From contig CM067519.1 of assembly GCA_034509495.1 (NCBI GenBank), positions 20,426,953 to 20,490,952 of the forward strand: a stretch of DNA of 64,000 nucleotides. Direction: 5' to 3'. Every line of letters begins with the position of its first letter. Position 1 is the first letter of the stretch. Origin of the DNA: Acestrorhynchus altus (Eukaryota > Chordata > Actinopteri > Characiformes > Acestrorhynchidae). The position numbers were made by a program, and so were the translations under genes. The notes beneath the pieces are model-generated. The model ran no database searches, was not told where the DNA came from, and saw nothing but the letters and a program-made list of their open reading frames with translations. Positions 27,656 to 40,544 of the stretch are shown here, one piece after another.

Positions 27656-30514
27656 TGTACTGTTAAGGACTGTTTAAAAACTCTTATTGGTGTAGCATAA
27701 TGTGCTTACCTGAACAAGTAGAACCTTATTGGTCCATTGATAATTGCATTTTCTCACAGTTGATATCAACAATAATGTAAAACTGCACTGCAATTAAGGA
27801 TAATTAATGATAACACTATATAGTGAGTATCATTAGTACTTCCACACTGAACCAGTGTGATTTGCACAGTAACAAGTAGCTGATTGGAGAAATAGTCTGT
27901 AACATTAAAGTTAAGAGTGATGCAGTTATTTGTCTCCTTAACATCAAGAATTGCTGATGCTATCTTGGCAGGTATGGTGCAGCTCATCCTATAAATCATA
28001 TTAGAAAGCTTGTGAATTTGTCCACTCCACACTTTTGAGCGGTACATTGTAAAGGTGCTAATGGAGGAGAAGAAAAATCAGCAGACGACTGCTCTCTGCT
28101 CCAGTGATGTTGTGTCTGTGATGCCTTAGTGCTCAGTTCTCACTGTGGTGCACGTATGAATGTTCCGATATTAATAAGTAAGCATAAATTAGACAAATCT
28201 TGAGTAACCTCTTAACACGCCATCAGTGAAAAGGAGAGAGACACAGTTAATGTGCGTTAAGATTAAGTCATGTTAAAAGTACAGTCTAATATTTCTTTGT
28301 TTAAACTGAAAACGATAGTATTCCTGAGTGTGGAAGGAACATCATCTAATATACGGTATCTCTGGTGGGGCGACCAGCCCTGCAGTGTCTAATATATTAT
28401 CGTAAAGATCGTAAAGACTGAATGGTTTGGTAGGTTTTTGTAAGACTTTATTTACGTGCTCACATCACATGCACCGCATCTGAAAGAGGATCCAGCACCT
28501 TTTGCTGAGCATCTGCAGCAATGCTAGTGACACTGGCATACTGAACACTAATAGAAGCTCTGCTATGAACATGGAGATATCAGAATGCTAAGGGAATGTA
28601 GACGCTGAAGAAAGCTGGCAAGCCAAAGGGTAAACATCTGTTTGGCTTGGTGGCAAGAGTTCGGAGACTTAAGAGGATTTTAAAAGAGACGCTGAGTTGG
28701 CTTTTTTCCTGCTCAACAGGTCCGATATTCCAGACCAACATTGTTGTAGATTTCGTCATCAGTAATGTAAAGTTGAGAACCAAAGCGAGGCGTGGGGCTA
28801 TGATCATAAACTGGGTGTTTCCCAACAGTGGCAGAGCCGTGACAAACATCAATCATCATGGTAGAGCCCGTGTGGACAACATAACATGCATGATGTATAA
28901 AGAATAAGCACAGGGCTTCGGTTTGTGAGAAAAACTCAGACGTGCTTTTACACACCTATATTCCACGCTGATTTTCTGTTTATGGTGGGTTCAATCTCCA
29001 TGGCTGGCTTCATCAGCTTTCTAGGCAGGTGCTATGACCTCACAAATACCCTTCTCTGAGTTTATAGTGCCGTATAGTAGAATAATGTTTAAAAAAAATC
29101 CTACCAGAAGACTGAGGAGCATGCAGAAACATTTTATTAAGACCACAGGTGTACAAATTCGAAGGCAATATTTATGACTTCATGTATTTGTAGTTGGGCC
29201 AGGTATCGAAATGTCAGGGCCCTCTCAGATCCTGCTGAGTATGGATGATGGGATCTAATGGGATCAAACTGGTGGCAGTGGGGTGGAAGGAGGAAAGGTG
29301 GCATCAGCATCTATAAAGCAGCTAAGGGGCATGTGAGTAAAGGCCTTGTAAAGACGGGGCAAGTGATTGGTTGAGGAAGGAAGGAAGTTAGGCTTGGCAT
29401 TCAAGATTTATTAACTTTAATTTCTGGGGAAAGAAGAAATTGTGCCAATATTAGCACAGAAAAAAAAGAGAGAAGGGATGGAAATACTGTATAGAGGAGA
29501 AAAATGAGATTGAATATGGGCCATTGAAATGAAAGGGAATGGGCGGAGCTAATCATCATATTGTAAGACAAATACAGTTTTCTGCTCTAGGGATCCAACT
29601 ACGTTAGCTGTATTGTTATGCTTTCTTGAATAATTAATTGTCTATTTTACATTTCAGTAAAAGCTACTTTGCTATAATGGCTTATATACTGTTTCCAAAA
29701 GTTCTGAAGGTTTCTTGGTAGTGTCTTTCCAAAACACCTTTCGAGCGCCTTTATTTCCAGAGTTGTATTTTTATGAATTATTCCTTTCTTTTAGTTTATA
29801 GCTCCTGGAGTGCTGACGGCATATGAAAAGCAGATTTGGGGTTATATAAACAGTTGCTGTATATGCATTTTTGTTCTTCACCTGGAGGAAATGATCAGCA
29901 TGAAACCACCAATGGATGATTCATCTCTGCTTACACTGATTGCTCACTGACTCCCCGGTGACTCTGAGCGGCTGTTTATTTGTGTAAATTTATTCCAGAT
30001 AAATGGACACTCCATAATGACGCCACTATTGCGAACATTCAATTAATGGTCCTGCGGAGCCGGACAGCATGAACCAAGTGAGCGCATCCACTGTGTCTGA
30101 CCTGTACACATGCCACAGGGCGGGGGAGGTTCTAAGCCTGAATTGTGGCTGGATTCAGAGCACCAATTATCATAATTCTGCCATTAGAATGTAGTGGAGC
30201 AGCAGAAAGCACATGAGTGGCAGTGGCTGACCTGCATGTTATGCATGTTCTCAGGACACGGTACCTGCTGACTCTACAAATGCTTCATGTGAGTTTCCAT
30301 TTGAAGGAAATATATTAATATTTCTCCAAGCCTACACAGAAACTCACTGGAAGGGAGTGGACAGGAAATTTATCTTGAATGCCACAAGTTTGTGATGATT
30401 ACTCATAGTGTGATAAAAGAAAAATGATTCCTGGTCTGGTTTCTTTTTTTAATGGAGTGGTTTTTCAAAAGTGGATCAGATTACTGAGTAGACCTCTCAC
30501 TGTCAATTTCGTAG

Positions 30515-30516
<2 letters not shown>
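27656..30516. other. Non-coding DNA
   Basis: No gene recognised. A short piece at 27655-27705 (aaggactgttt...cttattggtgtagc) is inverted relative to 31900-31935 and belongs to a dispersed repeat. The open frames at 28580-28955 on both strands show no family resemblance. Confidence 0.45.
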
Positions 30517-30560
<44 letters not shown>

Positions 30561-30570
30561 AATAATAATA
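30517..30570. repeat. (TTA)n microsatellite
   Basis: About 14 TTA units switch to AAT units at the right end, giving a small inverted structure. The poly-Leu and poly-Ile frames are its translations. Confidence 0.95.
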
Positions 30571-30835
30571 CACTGTTGTTTGGTGTTGTTGACTGGGGGA
30601 GAAGGGGTCCCTCGGTTTCAGTTTCATTTTGCTTTCCTTTTGTCGACTGGGGGTGGAAGTGGATGAGGGGTTTGGGTGTGGGAGGGTCCCTTATGTTCAA
30701 GATAGGAAATGGTTCTGTTGAGTTTTCTGTTGTTATTCATTTTGTTATTTTTCCTTCATTTTGCATCAGAAATCTGTTTTGGTCTGATTAGTCTTTGAAT
30801 AAAGCTGGCAAAATGAATTTTGGATTTTTACTTTT

Positions 30836-31520
30836 ACATTTACATTTGTGGCATTTAGCAGACGTCCTTACAGAGCAACAAAAGTGCTTTGCTGTTCACT
30901 CAGAGAATATCCTTAGCTAGTAGACGAGGCTGGAATCTAGAGATTCCTCACTCTTAGATCCTGTTGAATATAAATGTCTTTATGGAGTTAAATACTCCTG
31001 AAACAGACGAGTCTTCAGTCTGAGTTTGAAAACAGTGAGGCACTCTGCTGTTCAGACACCCAGAGGAAGTTCATTCCACCATTTTGGTGCCAGAACAGAA
31101 AAGAGTCTGGATGCATGTTTACCTTGTGTTTTGAGGGACGGTGGGTCAAGTCGTGCTGTACTTGAAACTCGAAGGGCTCTTGGTACAGCTCGAGTTTTGA
31201 CCATTGCCATCATGTATGGAGGGGCTGGTCCATTTTTGGTTTTGTAGGCCAGCATCAAGGTTTTGAATCTGATGTGGGCAGCTACAGGGAGCCAATGAAA
31301 GGAACGCAGCGCAGTAACAAGGATTTACATGATTGAATTTGGGGACGTTGAAGATGAGCTGCACCACTGCATTCTGGATTAATTGCAAAGGTCTGATGGT
31401 CCTCATGGGAAGGCCAGCTAGAAGGGAGTTGCAGGATTCTTGTCCTGAAATGACAAGAGACTGAACAATCACCTGAGTGGCCTCTCTAGACAGAAAGGGT
31501 CAAATTCTATTGATGTTGTA
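30836..31520 (-). mobile_element. L2-like LINE: reverse transcriptase C-terminus and 3' end
   Basis: On the - strand, 31300-31472 encodes SCNSLLAGLPMRTIRPLQLI, then NAVVQLIFNVPK, and 31052-31258 encodes LAYKTKNGPAPPYM and SRLFSVLAPKWWNELPLGV. Further on, 31000-31033 encodes FKLRLKTRLF. These are the C-terminal blocks of the reverse transcriptase of L2-like non-LTR elements of fish. Frameshifts near 31200-31300 and stops kill the frame. The 3' end (complement of tttacatttgtggcatttagcagacg) lies at about 30836. The copy is 5'-truncated and oriented - . Confidence 0.85.
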
Positions 31521-32936
31521 AATGTTCAGTTTGACGACTGGGGGTGGGGGATGCCATTTGATTGGTTTTGATTTAAAGACAATGGAGTGAGAAGGGTGTG
31601 GTTTTGTTCAATTTTGTTTTGTGGCCTGAGGGTGGGTGGTGTCCCTTTTGATCGGTTTCGTTTTAAGGTGGTGGTGGGGTTTTGTTGTTTTGTTGACCGG
31701 CCTCTTCACCCTCTCAGCAGCCGACACCCAAAGCAGCCTACCGTGATTTTACCCAGTTCTCCCAGTGGCCAGTCCATCACTGCTACCAATTAAACTACAA
31801 TATATACAAATGTTAATAATTTGTTCAGTCTACATGAACTCCTTGGATTTAGCAATGCCAATCAAAATTAAGTTACATTAAGTATTTGTTTATGTAAGTG
31901 GTGTTAGGACATCACTTAAGCTACACCAATAAGAGTCCTTTAGCAGTATAATACTATATATATAATACTATATAGCCTTTAGCAGTCCTTAACAGTACAT
32001 ATAATACTATATATCCAAACGTGTGTAAAGGTCATAATACATTTTGGGAGATGGTCCACTCTCTCACTTCCACCTCCCCATTGACTCCCTTTTTTATCTT
32101 TTTATTTGCTTTTCACTGGAGGGGCTTTGGTTTAACATGCCTCCATAAAACCACTCCCTAAAGCATCTGAGGTCTGTTCAGGGGTGATTTGCTAGCAGTC
32201 CCTAGTATTAGGATGGTTATCATACTGTGTACATTTACTGAATAACAGTATTGAAACCATGAACATTGAACAAAATTTATCAAAATTTTAGAAATCAATC
32301 AGATGAATAATGAAGAAAAGAATCTACAGATGATTATATTTTGAGAACAATCATTAGCTGGAGACAACATTGTTTAATCGCTTCATAGATGTTTGTTTGT
32401 TTGTTTGTTTGTTTTTTCAAAAATTAGCTTTTAAGATCTACTTTCATTAAAACCTGTTTGAAGTTTTAACTGTTGTAACAGACTGAGAGGCAGAGTCACC
32501 ATGTCCCCGCAGGTCTGTCCTGAATATGGCCCCCCTGAAGCTGTTCAAGAATTCAAGGCTTAGAAGAGAGCAGCACTCACTCGCTCGGGGGAAGAGAAAG
32601 AAAGGAGAGGTGTGAAAGCTGCTAAGGTGATTGTTTCACAGACTGCACATTATCAAAGCTGGATGGAGTCACGTATGACTCAGAGGACAAGTGGGGTTGT
32701 GTTTCAGTGGTGTGGTGTTCTGTTAGGTGTTTGTGTGTGGGTCTCTGGGTCCTGCTTGGTGTCTCAGTCAAGTGGGCCCAGTTTATTCCCAGGCGGGTGT
32801 CACACCACACTTAAATATTTGTGAAATTAACATAACCTTCTGTTTTAATTCCTTAAAATGTGTTTCTATCTGATAATAGTAAGAAGAATTGTAAAATAAC
32901 AGAAGCTGTGTTACTGTAAAATTCTGATTTTTTCTA
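31521..32936. other. Non-coding DNA, GT-rich at left
   Basis: Positions 31530-31710 are GT-rich and echo 30590-30690 (gactgggggtgg, tttggttt/ggtttcag), so the LINE above seems to sit inside a repeated GT-rich block. The phrase ataatactatata recurs at 31945-32020. (TTTG)n lies at 32391-32416. No gene recognised. Confidence 0.5.
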
Positions 32937-33325
32937 GGGCTGGATGATATGGGCAAAATGATTATATCCCAATATATTTTAGCCGAATGGCGAGATATAC
33001 GATATATGATGTGAAAAATACAGTGTGAAAAAATTAGGACACCCCATGAAATTAAATATATTGAACTTTGATCTTCATTTCTTCTTTATACATAAGAAGT
33101 CTTATGCCCCAACCATAGTGTTTACATGAGAGGGCAAGTGGGGGTGGAGGGTAGCAGAGTAGAGGAGGAGCAGAGTGGGGGAGCAGGATAAAGGTTTCTG
33201 GAAGGTTGAAACAAAATGTTATTTTAAAAAAACTCTAAGTATAAATGATATTGCCTCAGCCCGTATCCCGTTCTGTTTAAATCCAGATATTGATATAAAT
33301 ATCGGTATATCGACTCTGCCCTATG
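32937..33325 (+). mobile_element. Non-autonomous TIR element, copy B
   Basis: It starts gggctggatgatatgggc, aligns over its length with the reverse complement of 17609-18020, and ends near gtatatcgactctgccc. Shared landmarks include tagccgaatggcgagatata, tgtgaaaaaatta, atttcttctttatac, and gcagagtagagg. It has no coding capacity. Confidence 0.75.
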
Positions 33326-34550
33326 CTGTATTGAATGGAATGACCCCAGTGTCTTGAACTGCACCACGTACTGTTACATCACTATGAAACTCTTTGGTAA
33401 AAACAAAAATGCATGTTCAAGTGGGTTCATCCTCGCAGTTAAAATGGTAACCTGCAACCTGTTTATTCAAGTCATTTTTGTCAATGACTGATGAATGACT
33501 GGTTACGCATTTTGGTGTTTTATTGTACAGAAATGCGAGAATTTCAATTCCATTGAAACCAAATAAAGTGTCTGAATGTTGGCAAAAATAACTTTTACTG
33601 ATAATTGATTTTTTTAATGGAATAATCAACTTAATTTCTGACCACTATACTGAGGGTTTGGCATATGTGCTCGTGCTCATATTGTGAGTCGGTCTAAAAG
33701 TCCATATGTTCCAGGCTTTGTTGAGTGTACTTTGCCTCAGACTTATACTGTGTTTAATAAACAGTTTAAAACAAGCTCACTTTCAACAACGTGTAGTGAA
33801 AACACTCCATTACGGGGAATACACACATCACGCTCCACATCTGGCTTTTTGTGTGAAAAAAGAAGTCAGAGCGGCTTTGATGCTTCTGCCGTCCACTCTG
33901 TTCATCCGAGCAAACGCTGGAACACAGCAGAGCAAAAGTGCTGTGTTTAATGCTGTCCCCCATCGCACTCATAATATTTACAATACGATACTTTAATTGT
34001 GGTCTTTGTCATTGGTTTTTTGGTCGGGATGACCTTTTATGGGGATAAAAACATACACCTGCGAAACATGTTCACTGGGTTCAACTCCCACTCGTAGTCT
34101 GCAGAGATGGGAAAATATTTACTTAATCAAAGCTGCTGGATTTTTCCTCAACAAAAAAACAAACAGGATGAGTAATCAAAAAACTGGCCCATCATGAGTC
34201 AAACGGATGGTAAAGTGGGAGCAGAGACGTGTACTCATGTATAATGTCTGTAGATGGTCTATGGGGCTCCCTTTCCTGTAGTTAGGAGCGGTAATTAGTA
34301 CTCACTCACTTTCCTTTCGGACTTGTTTGTATGCTTTCCTCTGCATTTTCAATCTTTCGTTGGTCCGGGATGAGATTTTCCAAAAGCTTCTTAATGTTAA
34401 ATACTTTGTTACTAGTTCTAAAGTAAGTTAATTAAGGAGTATTTCTCAAATCCTTTACTAAAGTACTAAAGTACTAAATTAACGATTCATTAAACATATT
34501 CATTATTCATTAAGTACTTCTCAAAATGAATTTTACTGCAATTCAACACC

Positions 34551-34599
<49 letters not shown>

Positions 34600-35708
34600 T
34601 CTTTTTTTTATTCCAATTCGGTGTTATATTATTATTGTTTTAAATTGTATTTATTTTGTTTTTTATATACGTTTCTTATTTGACTTTATATTTGTTTTAT
34701 TATTTGATAAATAATTTAAATACACTGGACAAAAAGAGAAAAAAAAGGTTTTTAGGAATGCTTCGAAATGAACTTCATGGCCAAAATATAAACCATTTGG
34801 CTAAATACCAAAAACATTATTTCACAGGTTTTCATTCATTTTGCTAATTTGTTCACCCTTGTATTAATTAAATAACCCTTTAACCCTTTAGGAAGTACAG
34901 TCCGACCAGTGGGATTTTCCGTGGCTGGTTTCTGGTTGGTACAGTTCCACAAGTGGGAATGTTCAGCGAAGAATGTTCAGTTTCACGGATGACACAGCAA
35001 TCGGTTCATTCCCCCAGCAAAGAGAATCTCTACAACACTGTTGAAACACTGCAACCCATGTTAATCTACATTTCATAGTGGCCACAAACTTGGTCATTTA
35101 AACATGTGTTGTGCCTCTAATAACCATTTAATCTTATAACCTCAGTATAATATTTTTAATAGTGAATTGAAACCATAATGACTGTAAACAAACACTGCTG
35201 CACTGTAGCTTGAATTTTCTCTTCCAACTTAAATGGTGCAGAAGCTACCAGAATGTAACTGCAGCATTGTTCTAAGGTGCAATTCTTCGATCCTCAGCAC
35301 CTCACGCCACACTGATGTGATCAGAGGTCTTGTGTATATACTGGCATATTTAACGATCAAAACTATCATTATTTATTTAACATTATTAATTATTTAAAGC
35401 TTGGAGAACATGCGCCACCACCACCAAGATCCTGCCTATCAGGTTCTCCCTTCAAACCTGATGAGACTGTACCTTTAAATAACTGTTAGTATTTTGGTTA
35501 ACAACAAGTGGCTCTGGTGTCTAAGTAAATGGTCATCTATGTCAGTTGTGTGTATCAGTTGTACACACAAACTGGACAAACGATCTGAAGCTGCATTGCA
35601 TGATCTGTGGAATACGTCACTCAGTATTCAAATCAGTATCAAACAACACAGTACTTATTAGACATTAAAGGGTGTATAAAGTATTGAAAAAAGGTTATAA
35701 GTAGAACT
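33326..35708. other. Non-coding DNA with (AAT)n
   Basis: (AAT)n of about 17 units lies at 34551-34600. Nothing else is recognised; the overlapping frames at 33684-33996 have no domain features. Confidence 0.5.
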
Positions 35709-35920
35709 GGGCTGCACGATATTGAAAAAAACTGGCATTGCAATATTCTGTTGTTTTACTATATGAAAAAAAACATAGTTGATGACTTGTGTTTCCTTAA
35801 AGGAAAAAATTTAAAAACAAAATTAAAAAACAACAACAACATGATTTGGGAAAAATTAAAAGGCCCTACATGTTTCATCTGAAGTCACAAGACCATTTTA
35901 TGCAACCGATATAATGATAG
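35709..35920 (+). mobile_element. Non-autonomous element fragment, second family
   Basis: It begins ggctgcacgatattgaaaaa...ggcattgcaatatt and aligns with 21490-21720. It is A-rich inside and has no coding capacity. Confidence 0.55.
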
Positions 35921-36099
35921 TATAATAGTATAACAATGCAATTATAACCTTTTGAAAAGCAGTGCACTTTTTAATTAGTAACATTCTGACATTAGAAAAG
36001 GAATTTTTAAAAATCTTTAAAGAATCAGGTCCCTACATTGAAGGATAAGGCAAAGTTCCACGCCATTTTGTAAGAGCCAGTTTCCCAACCCATCAGGAC

Positions 36100-36310
36100 T
36101 CTAACCCATATATGATGCTCCCGACATTAGGATGGTGAACATGTAAATCAACCACCATCTCTTTTTAAACTGCCACCATTGCATCATTGGTGGGCAGCAA
36201 ACATGCTTGGAGGAAAGCACTGGGACCTCAGTTCCAAAACAGTGGCTAACAGATGGAGACCCACCCAGAGTCTGGTTGCGGATGGCAAGCAACTGAGTTT
36301 CTGTTATTGA
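36100..36310 (-). mobile_element. Middle part of a tRNA-headed SINE
   Basis: It contains actgccaccattgcatcattggtgggcagc, then ggaggaaagcactggga, aacagatggagacccaccca and gatggcaagcaactg, the order I know from a SINE family common in otophysan fish. Other parts of the same family occur at 37716, 48287, 49650, 55800 and 57610. Confidence 0.55.
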
Positions 36311-37008
36311 ATGAAAACCCCAGACCTGCATATAATATAATTATGAATCTAATCACTTCATACAATTCCCACATTCCAGAGCTTAATCTCATACTGCATC
36401 TTCACACCACCTGGTAGACTCTTTCTGTATCATTAAGTAATGTAGCATTAGTCAGAGTCTCATTCATCATAATATCTTACCCCAGCATGTCTGCACTTCA
36501 CTATAGGGGTCTCTGTCAGTGATCCATGACATTGCAGTGTTCCACCTCTGGGGGTATATGATCTTTCTTTTGTGCCTGAATTCTTTTGAATGAAGGTCCT
36601 ACATGGCCCACTTCAATGGAGGTTGGAGATTCAGGTGGGGCCAAAAGCAAATAAATGCAGGAAGGCATATGGCTCATATCTGCTCTTCAAGTTTAAACAG
36701 GCTTTATATATGAAGATTGCTAAATCTGACGAATGTATTTCCCCACCTAGAGACCCAGATCAAAAAATAAGCTTGTCTTTGAAGGAGCCTCAGTATGAAG
36801 CTTGAATCAGTGTCTTATTCTTTTGTAAGATGACTTTCACAAGTAATCTAACACACACCAGTACTTCAGTTTAGGAGGACATGGGCTCCATCGTTATAAG
36901 AACAATTCTGCATTTTAAAAGCACGTCATCAATCTGTTGTGGACTTTTTAGGAATTTGACTTAGGAAGACTTAGCTATTTTCTCGACAACAGATATGTGT
37001 GTGGAAGA
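36311..37008. other. Non-coding DNA
   Basis: No gene or element recognised. Confidence 0.4.
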
Positions 37009-37265
37009 ACCTTTTAAAGGATTAAAGAACCTTCACTTGATGTAAATGTCTAGTTTAAACATTCTTCACGCTGCCACTTTAAACACTTTAAAAGATTAAA
37101 GAATCTTCGTTTGAAGTAAACGTCTTTTACTAATTTTAAGGTTATTTATTCACACTTTAACACTTTGATGGTGTAAAGAATCTTCATTTGATGTAAACGT
37201 CTTGACTAACTTAAATGTTCTTCACACTCACACTTTAAGAAACATTTTAAAGCTTTAAAGTGAAA
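37009..37265 (+). repeat. Three to four degenerate tandem units of about 75 bp
   Basis: Units start near 37009, 37081, 37159 and 37236. Each has actttaa...ttaaagaa[c/t]cttc[a/g]tttga[t/a]gtaaa[t/c]gtct, then a ttcttcac/ttattcac and cactttaa segment. The fourth is incomplete. There is no reading frame shared between units. Confidence 0.7.
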
Positions 37266-37715
37266 GGCTTTTCATACTCATACTTCTCTGTTACAAATAT
37301 GGTTCTATATAACTAGTAAAATGATAAAACAGGGAAACCAAATGAAACCATCAGAAGAAGAAAAAAATCTGTATAAATGATCAAAGTAAAGAAAATAACT
37401 AGAAGGTAAACACTGAACAAATTTTTGGTGGGGACCCATCAATCCTTCTACACCCTGTAATATATTCCAACTCACTGGTGCATGGCAGCAATGTGTGTTT
37501 TAAATATACCATGATGTGAATATCATTAATTTGCTTAAAGCATTAGTTTAATTAAAAAATTTGGTTTCAACAAGTCAATCAATTGATTAATGGAGAAAAT
37601 AAATAGGAGATTAATCCATAATGACAATAATTTTTTACTGAATACAAATTACCTTGAAAGGCCTTATTTTTTATTTATTTAGCTTTTTTTTATTCATTAA
37701 TGAATTCATTTATTT

Positions 37716-37890
37716 TTTTACCCAATTTTGCCCCTAGTTTTTGGAGGCCCCAGTTCTCCAACCCCGTTAGATTTCTCCTATTACATAGGACACGTCTGAC
37801 TCTAGGAGGGTGCGGATGACCACATGCCTCCTCCAATACATGTGAAGTCATCCACTGCCTCTTTCTGAACTGCCACCATTTTTGTGCTCA
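37716..37890 (-). mobile_element. Tail half of a tRNA-headed SINE
   Basis: On the + strand it reads ttttttacccaattttgccc, then caaccccgttagatttctcc, tgcctcctccaatacatgtg and gaactgccaccattt. This is the T-rich tail and body of the same SINE family; the head is missing. It is alignable with the reverse complement of 49800-49925. Confidence 0.65.
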
Positions 37891-39177
37891 AAGGAAAGCA
37901 TAAATAAATAGAAATAAATAGAAAATTAAGTACATTGAATTTCATGACATGCCTGGAAACGTCTGAGCCATAAAAATTAACTATATTAACATTTGATCCC
38001 TTTTTATATTTTGGGCTCTTGGAGGATGAGTTGCAGGCCCTGCATGTAGGCGTCTTGTTTGCTTCATCCTCACTCCTGAAAAGCAAGCGATTTCTCTGAA
38101 ATGTCCTCTGGAAACTTCGGGTTGCCTAAGTGCCCTGAACTCACTACTATAAACTGTTTGTATGAACAGGCTCGGCGTAGGTGAAAAGCAAGTCACCATT
38201 TACGCACTATCCAGTTCACTCACTGTCAGAAGGAAATGACAGCAATCAGCATGCATGCACTCACATTTCACTGCAGAGCAAGATATTCTCTTGAGTCATA
38301 TTGTGTTTGAAATATACAATAACTCTACAAATCATACAGTTTAATTAAGCTGGAACCACTCCCGTGTTCCTCTTCCAGCTTCTCTTCAGTCCCAGTGCAC
38401 TGAGAGAGAGGCTGTAGAGCATGGTGTCATTGCTGTCTGTCCCGTTTGCATGTTCTCTTCCTCCCCATCCTGTAATTTTAAGCATTAACTTCCTGCTTTT
38501 TCCTGTGAATTGTCCACTCTGGTGGGATATTTTGACTGAATGCAAATCATATGAAGGTAGTCATGGCACTGAGATGCATCTTACATGCTTGATTTCATGT
38601 AAACACTGACATTGTACGGTAGCACAGGATGAATGTGTTTCCTGGTCTGTGAATGCTTCACAACCTAGTAGTGGCCCCCAGCCAAATATCCCAATATTAA
38701 CACAAACATTCACATCTGCAACTTTAAAATTTAGTGGTGCAACCTTCAAACTGAGGATGGTAATCTTATTATGTTTTTTAGGAAACAATTCAGTTCATCA
38801 TATCAGTTCAATACAATACATTTTGTCTTTCTTACATTTGAATATAGAGTGTGGATGTCCCAGTTTGATCCAGTGGATTGGCATTGGGGCTAATCCAGTA
38901 ATGGCCAACAATCAGCACTAAGGTCCTCTGACTGGATCGAGGGCAATAACATCTAGCCCGAAAAATGGTTTTGTGGACACCCTTTCTATTGACTGCATTC
39001 AGTTACTTACAAACATTGCTGGCACACAGGTGCAAATGCACACGTGTCTTGTCTAGTCTCTGTAGAGAAGTACTTAGAGAGTTATGATGAGGTGGGGTCA
39101 TAATTATCTAACATCCTGACTTCACACTGGTCACTGAATGCAATCAGATCCTCACAGCGATTCTCTAAAATAATGAA
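37891..39177. other. Non-coding DNA
   Basis: No gene or element recognised. Confidence 0.4.
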
Positions 39178-39412
39178 TAAAATGGTTCTACTGTATATAG
39201 AAACATGGGCACTCAAAGAACCCTGTACATGAATAAAGGGTTCTTTGTATTGTGAAAGGGTTATTTCGGCTTTTGGACAATGGGCTGTAGAGGGTTCTAT
39301 ATAGAACCATTCTCCATGAATCTGAAGAACATGCAAAGGGTTTTTTGGGTGTTCATGATTCTATATAGAGCCATTGTATTCACTAAAGAACCCTCGAAGA
39401 ACCCTCATTTTA
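39178..39412. mobile_element. Palindromic MITE-like element
   Basis: The ends form imperfect inverted repeats: aaaatggttctactgtatat and the reverse complement of 39330-39385. In the middle is the self-complementary ggttctatatagaacc at 39293-39308, with repeated aaagaaccct/agggttctt words. No coding capacity. Similar ttctatatagaacc elements are widespread in fish. Confidence 0.65.
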
Positions 39413-39929
39413 AAATGTATAGTACATTTGTCCATGCAGTGTGCTTTATAAACTAGAATTGATTCTAACATTTCCGAAGTGGATGTGGTTGGATTGCCAC
39501 CTAAGATGAAATTTTGCATTTCTAGTAGTAACTTCTACTAAATGTACAAAAATACTACTTTTATTATTGTAATGTTTATAGCAAATCCTAACGCACAGTT
39601 AGACTGTCTTTCACAAAAACTGAAAAATAAACCTTCTGTGTGGCCTGCATGGATGTTTAGGCAGGACCCAGACTTTGATTCGCAAATCAGGCCTGAGGCA
39701 TGCGACCAACTTTAATTAGGAGCTGTCATCTGAATCAGAATTCCAAGCCTTTTATACATTCCCGGAGTATATGTTCTCCCAGTGTTATTAGGAAATGACA
39801 GTTTTCCAAAAACATTCATGGAAAATGTTATATCCTAAATGACAGGACTGAGTAGGTCAGGAGGAGGTCAGGAAGACCAAAAAAGGTCTTTTATTACTTC
39901 CAAGAACCTGCATGCAGTTTTAACTGAGT
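39413..39929. other. Non-coding DNA
   Basis: Nothing recognised. Confidence 0.4.
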
Positions 39930-40330
39930 CATGAGGGTGGTGTGCTATCCAACTCTGCAGCACAAGCATAATCTTTAGTAAAGAAGGAAACCTTAACTGC
40001 ACTCTCATCAAAAAGCTTAACATTTGACATATATTAGATCAGTTTGGGAAACAAATGCTGTTGACGGATGAAGTCAAATAAAAATGAAAGTACATTTGGA
40101 GGAAAAATGCATTGCATTTCATGAAAAGAATACCTTGACAGATGTGAAGCATGGGGGTGGGTGCATTATGTTAGCAGAATGGAACAATGAATTCCACAGA
40201 ACCCCAGCAAATACTGGAGGCAATATTAAAGCATCTGTTAACTGACAGAAGCTGAAAACAGGATGGCTTCTATAACACGATAATCACCCAAAATGTCAAC
40301 TCAACACAAGGACAACAAACAACACAAGGA
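39930..40330 (+). pseudogene. Tc1-like transposase relic
   Basis: The + strand at 40075-40240 reads as a broken transposase: DEVK-K, VHLEEKCIAFHEKNTLT, then DVKHGGGCIMLAEWN and NEFHRTPANTGGN. This is the conserved block with a catalytic-strand neighbourhood. The flanking parts are decayed and no TIRs were found. Confidence 0.65.
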
Positions 40331-40544
40331 CCACAATAATAAAGTCTAAAACTTCTAAACTCAAAAATAATATATAAAGCCTCAATACATGATGTACACA
40401 ACTACACAATATACATTGCAGGTTCACAGCAGTTACCTGGTGTAGATCTAATTATGGCTCCAGAGAACATTTTTGAAGATAATATTTTATCCAATAATAG
40501 TTCATCCATGCAATGAAACACACAAAACATACACACTAGTGATT

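Noticed and set aside
30424..30700. Poly-Leu and poly-Ile open frames.
   Set aside because: They are translations of the (TTA)n microsatellite.
33013..33050. A Tc1-like end (acagtgtgaaaaaattagga).
   Set aside because: The same stretch occurs in the matching place of the non-autonomous element at 17609-18020, so it belongs to that family and not to a separate Tc1 insertion.
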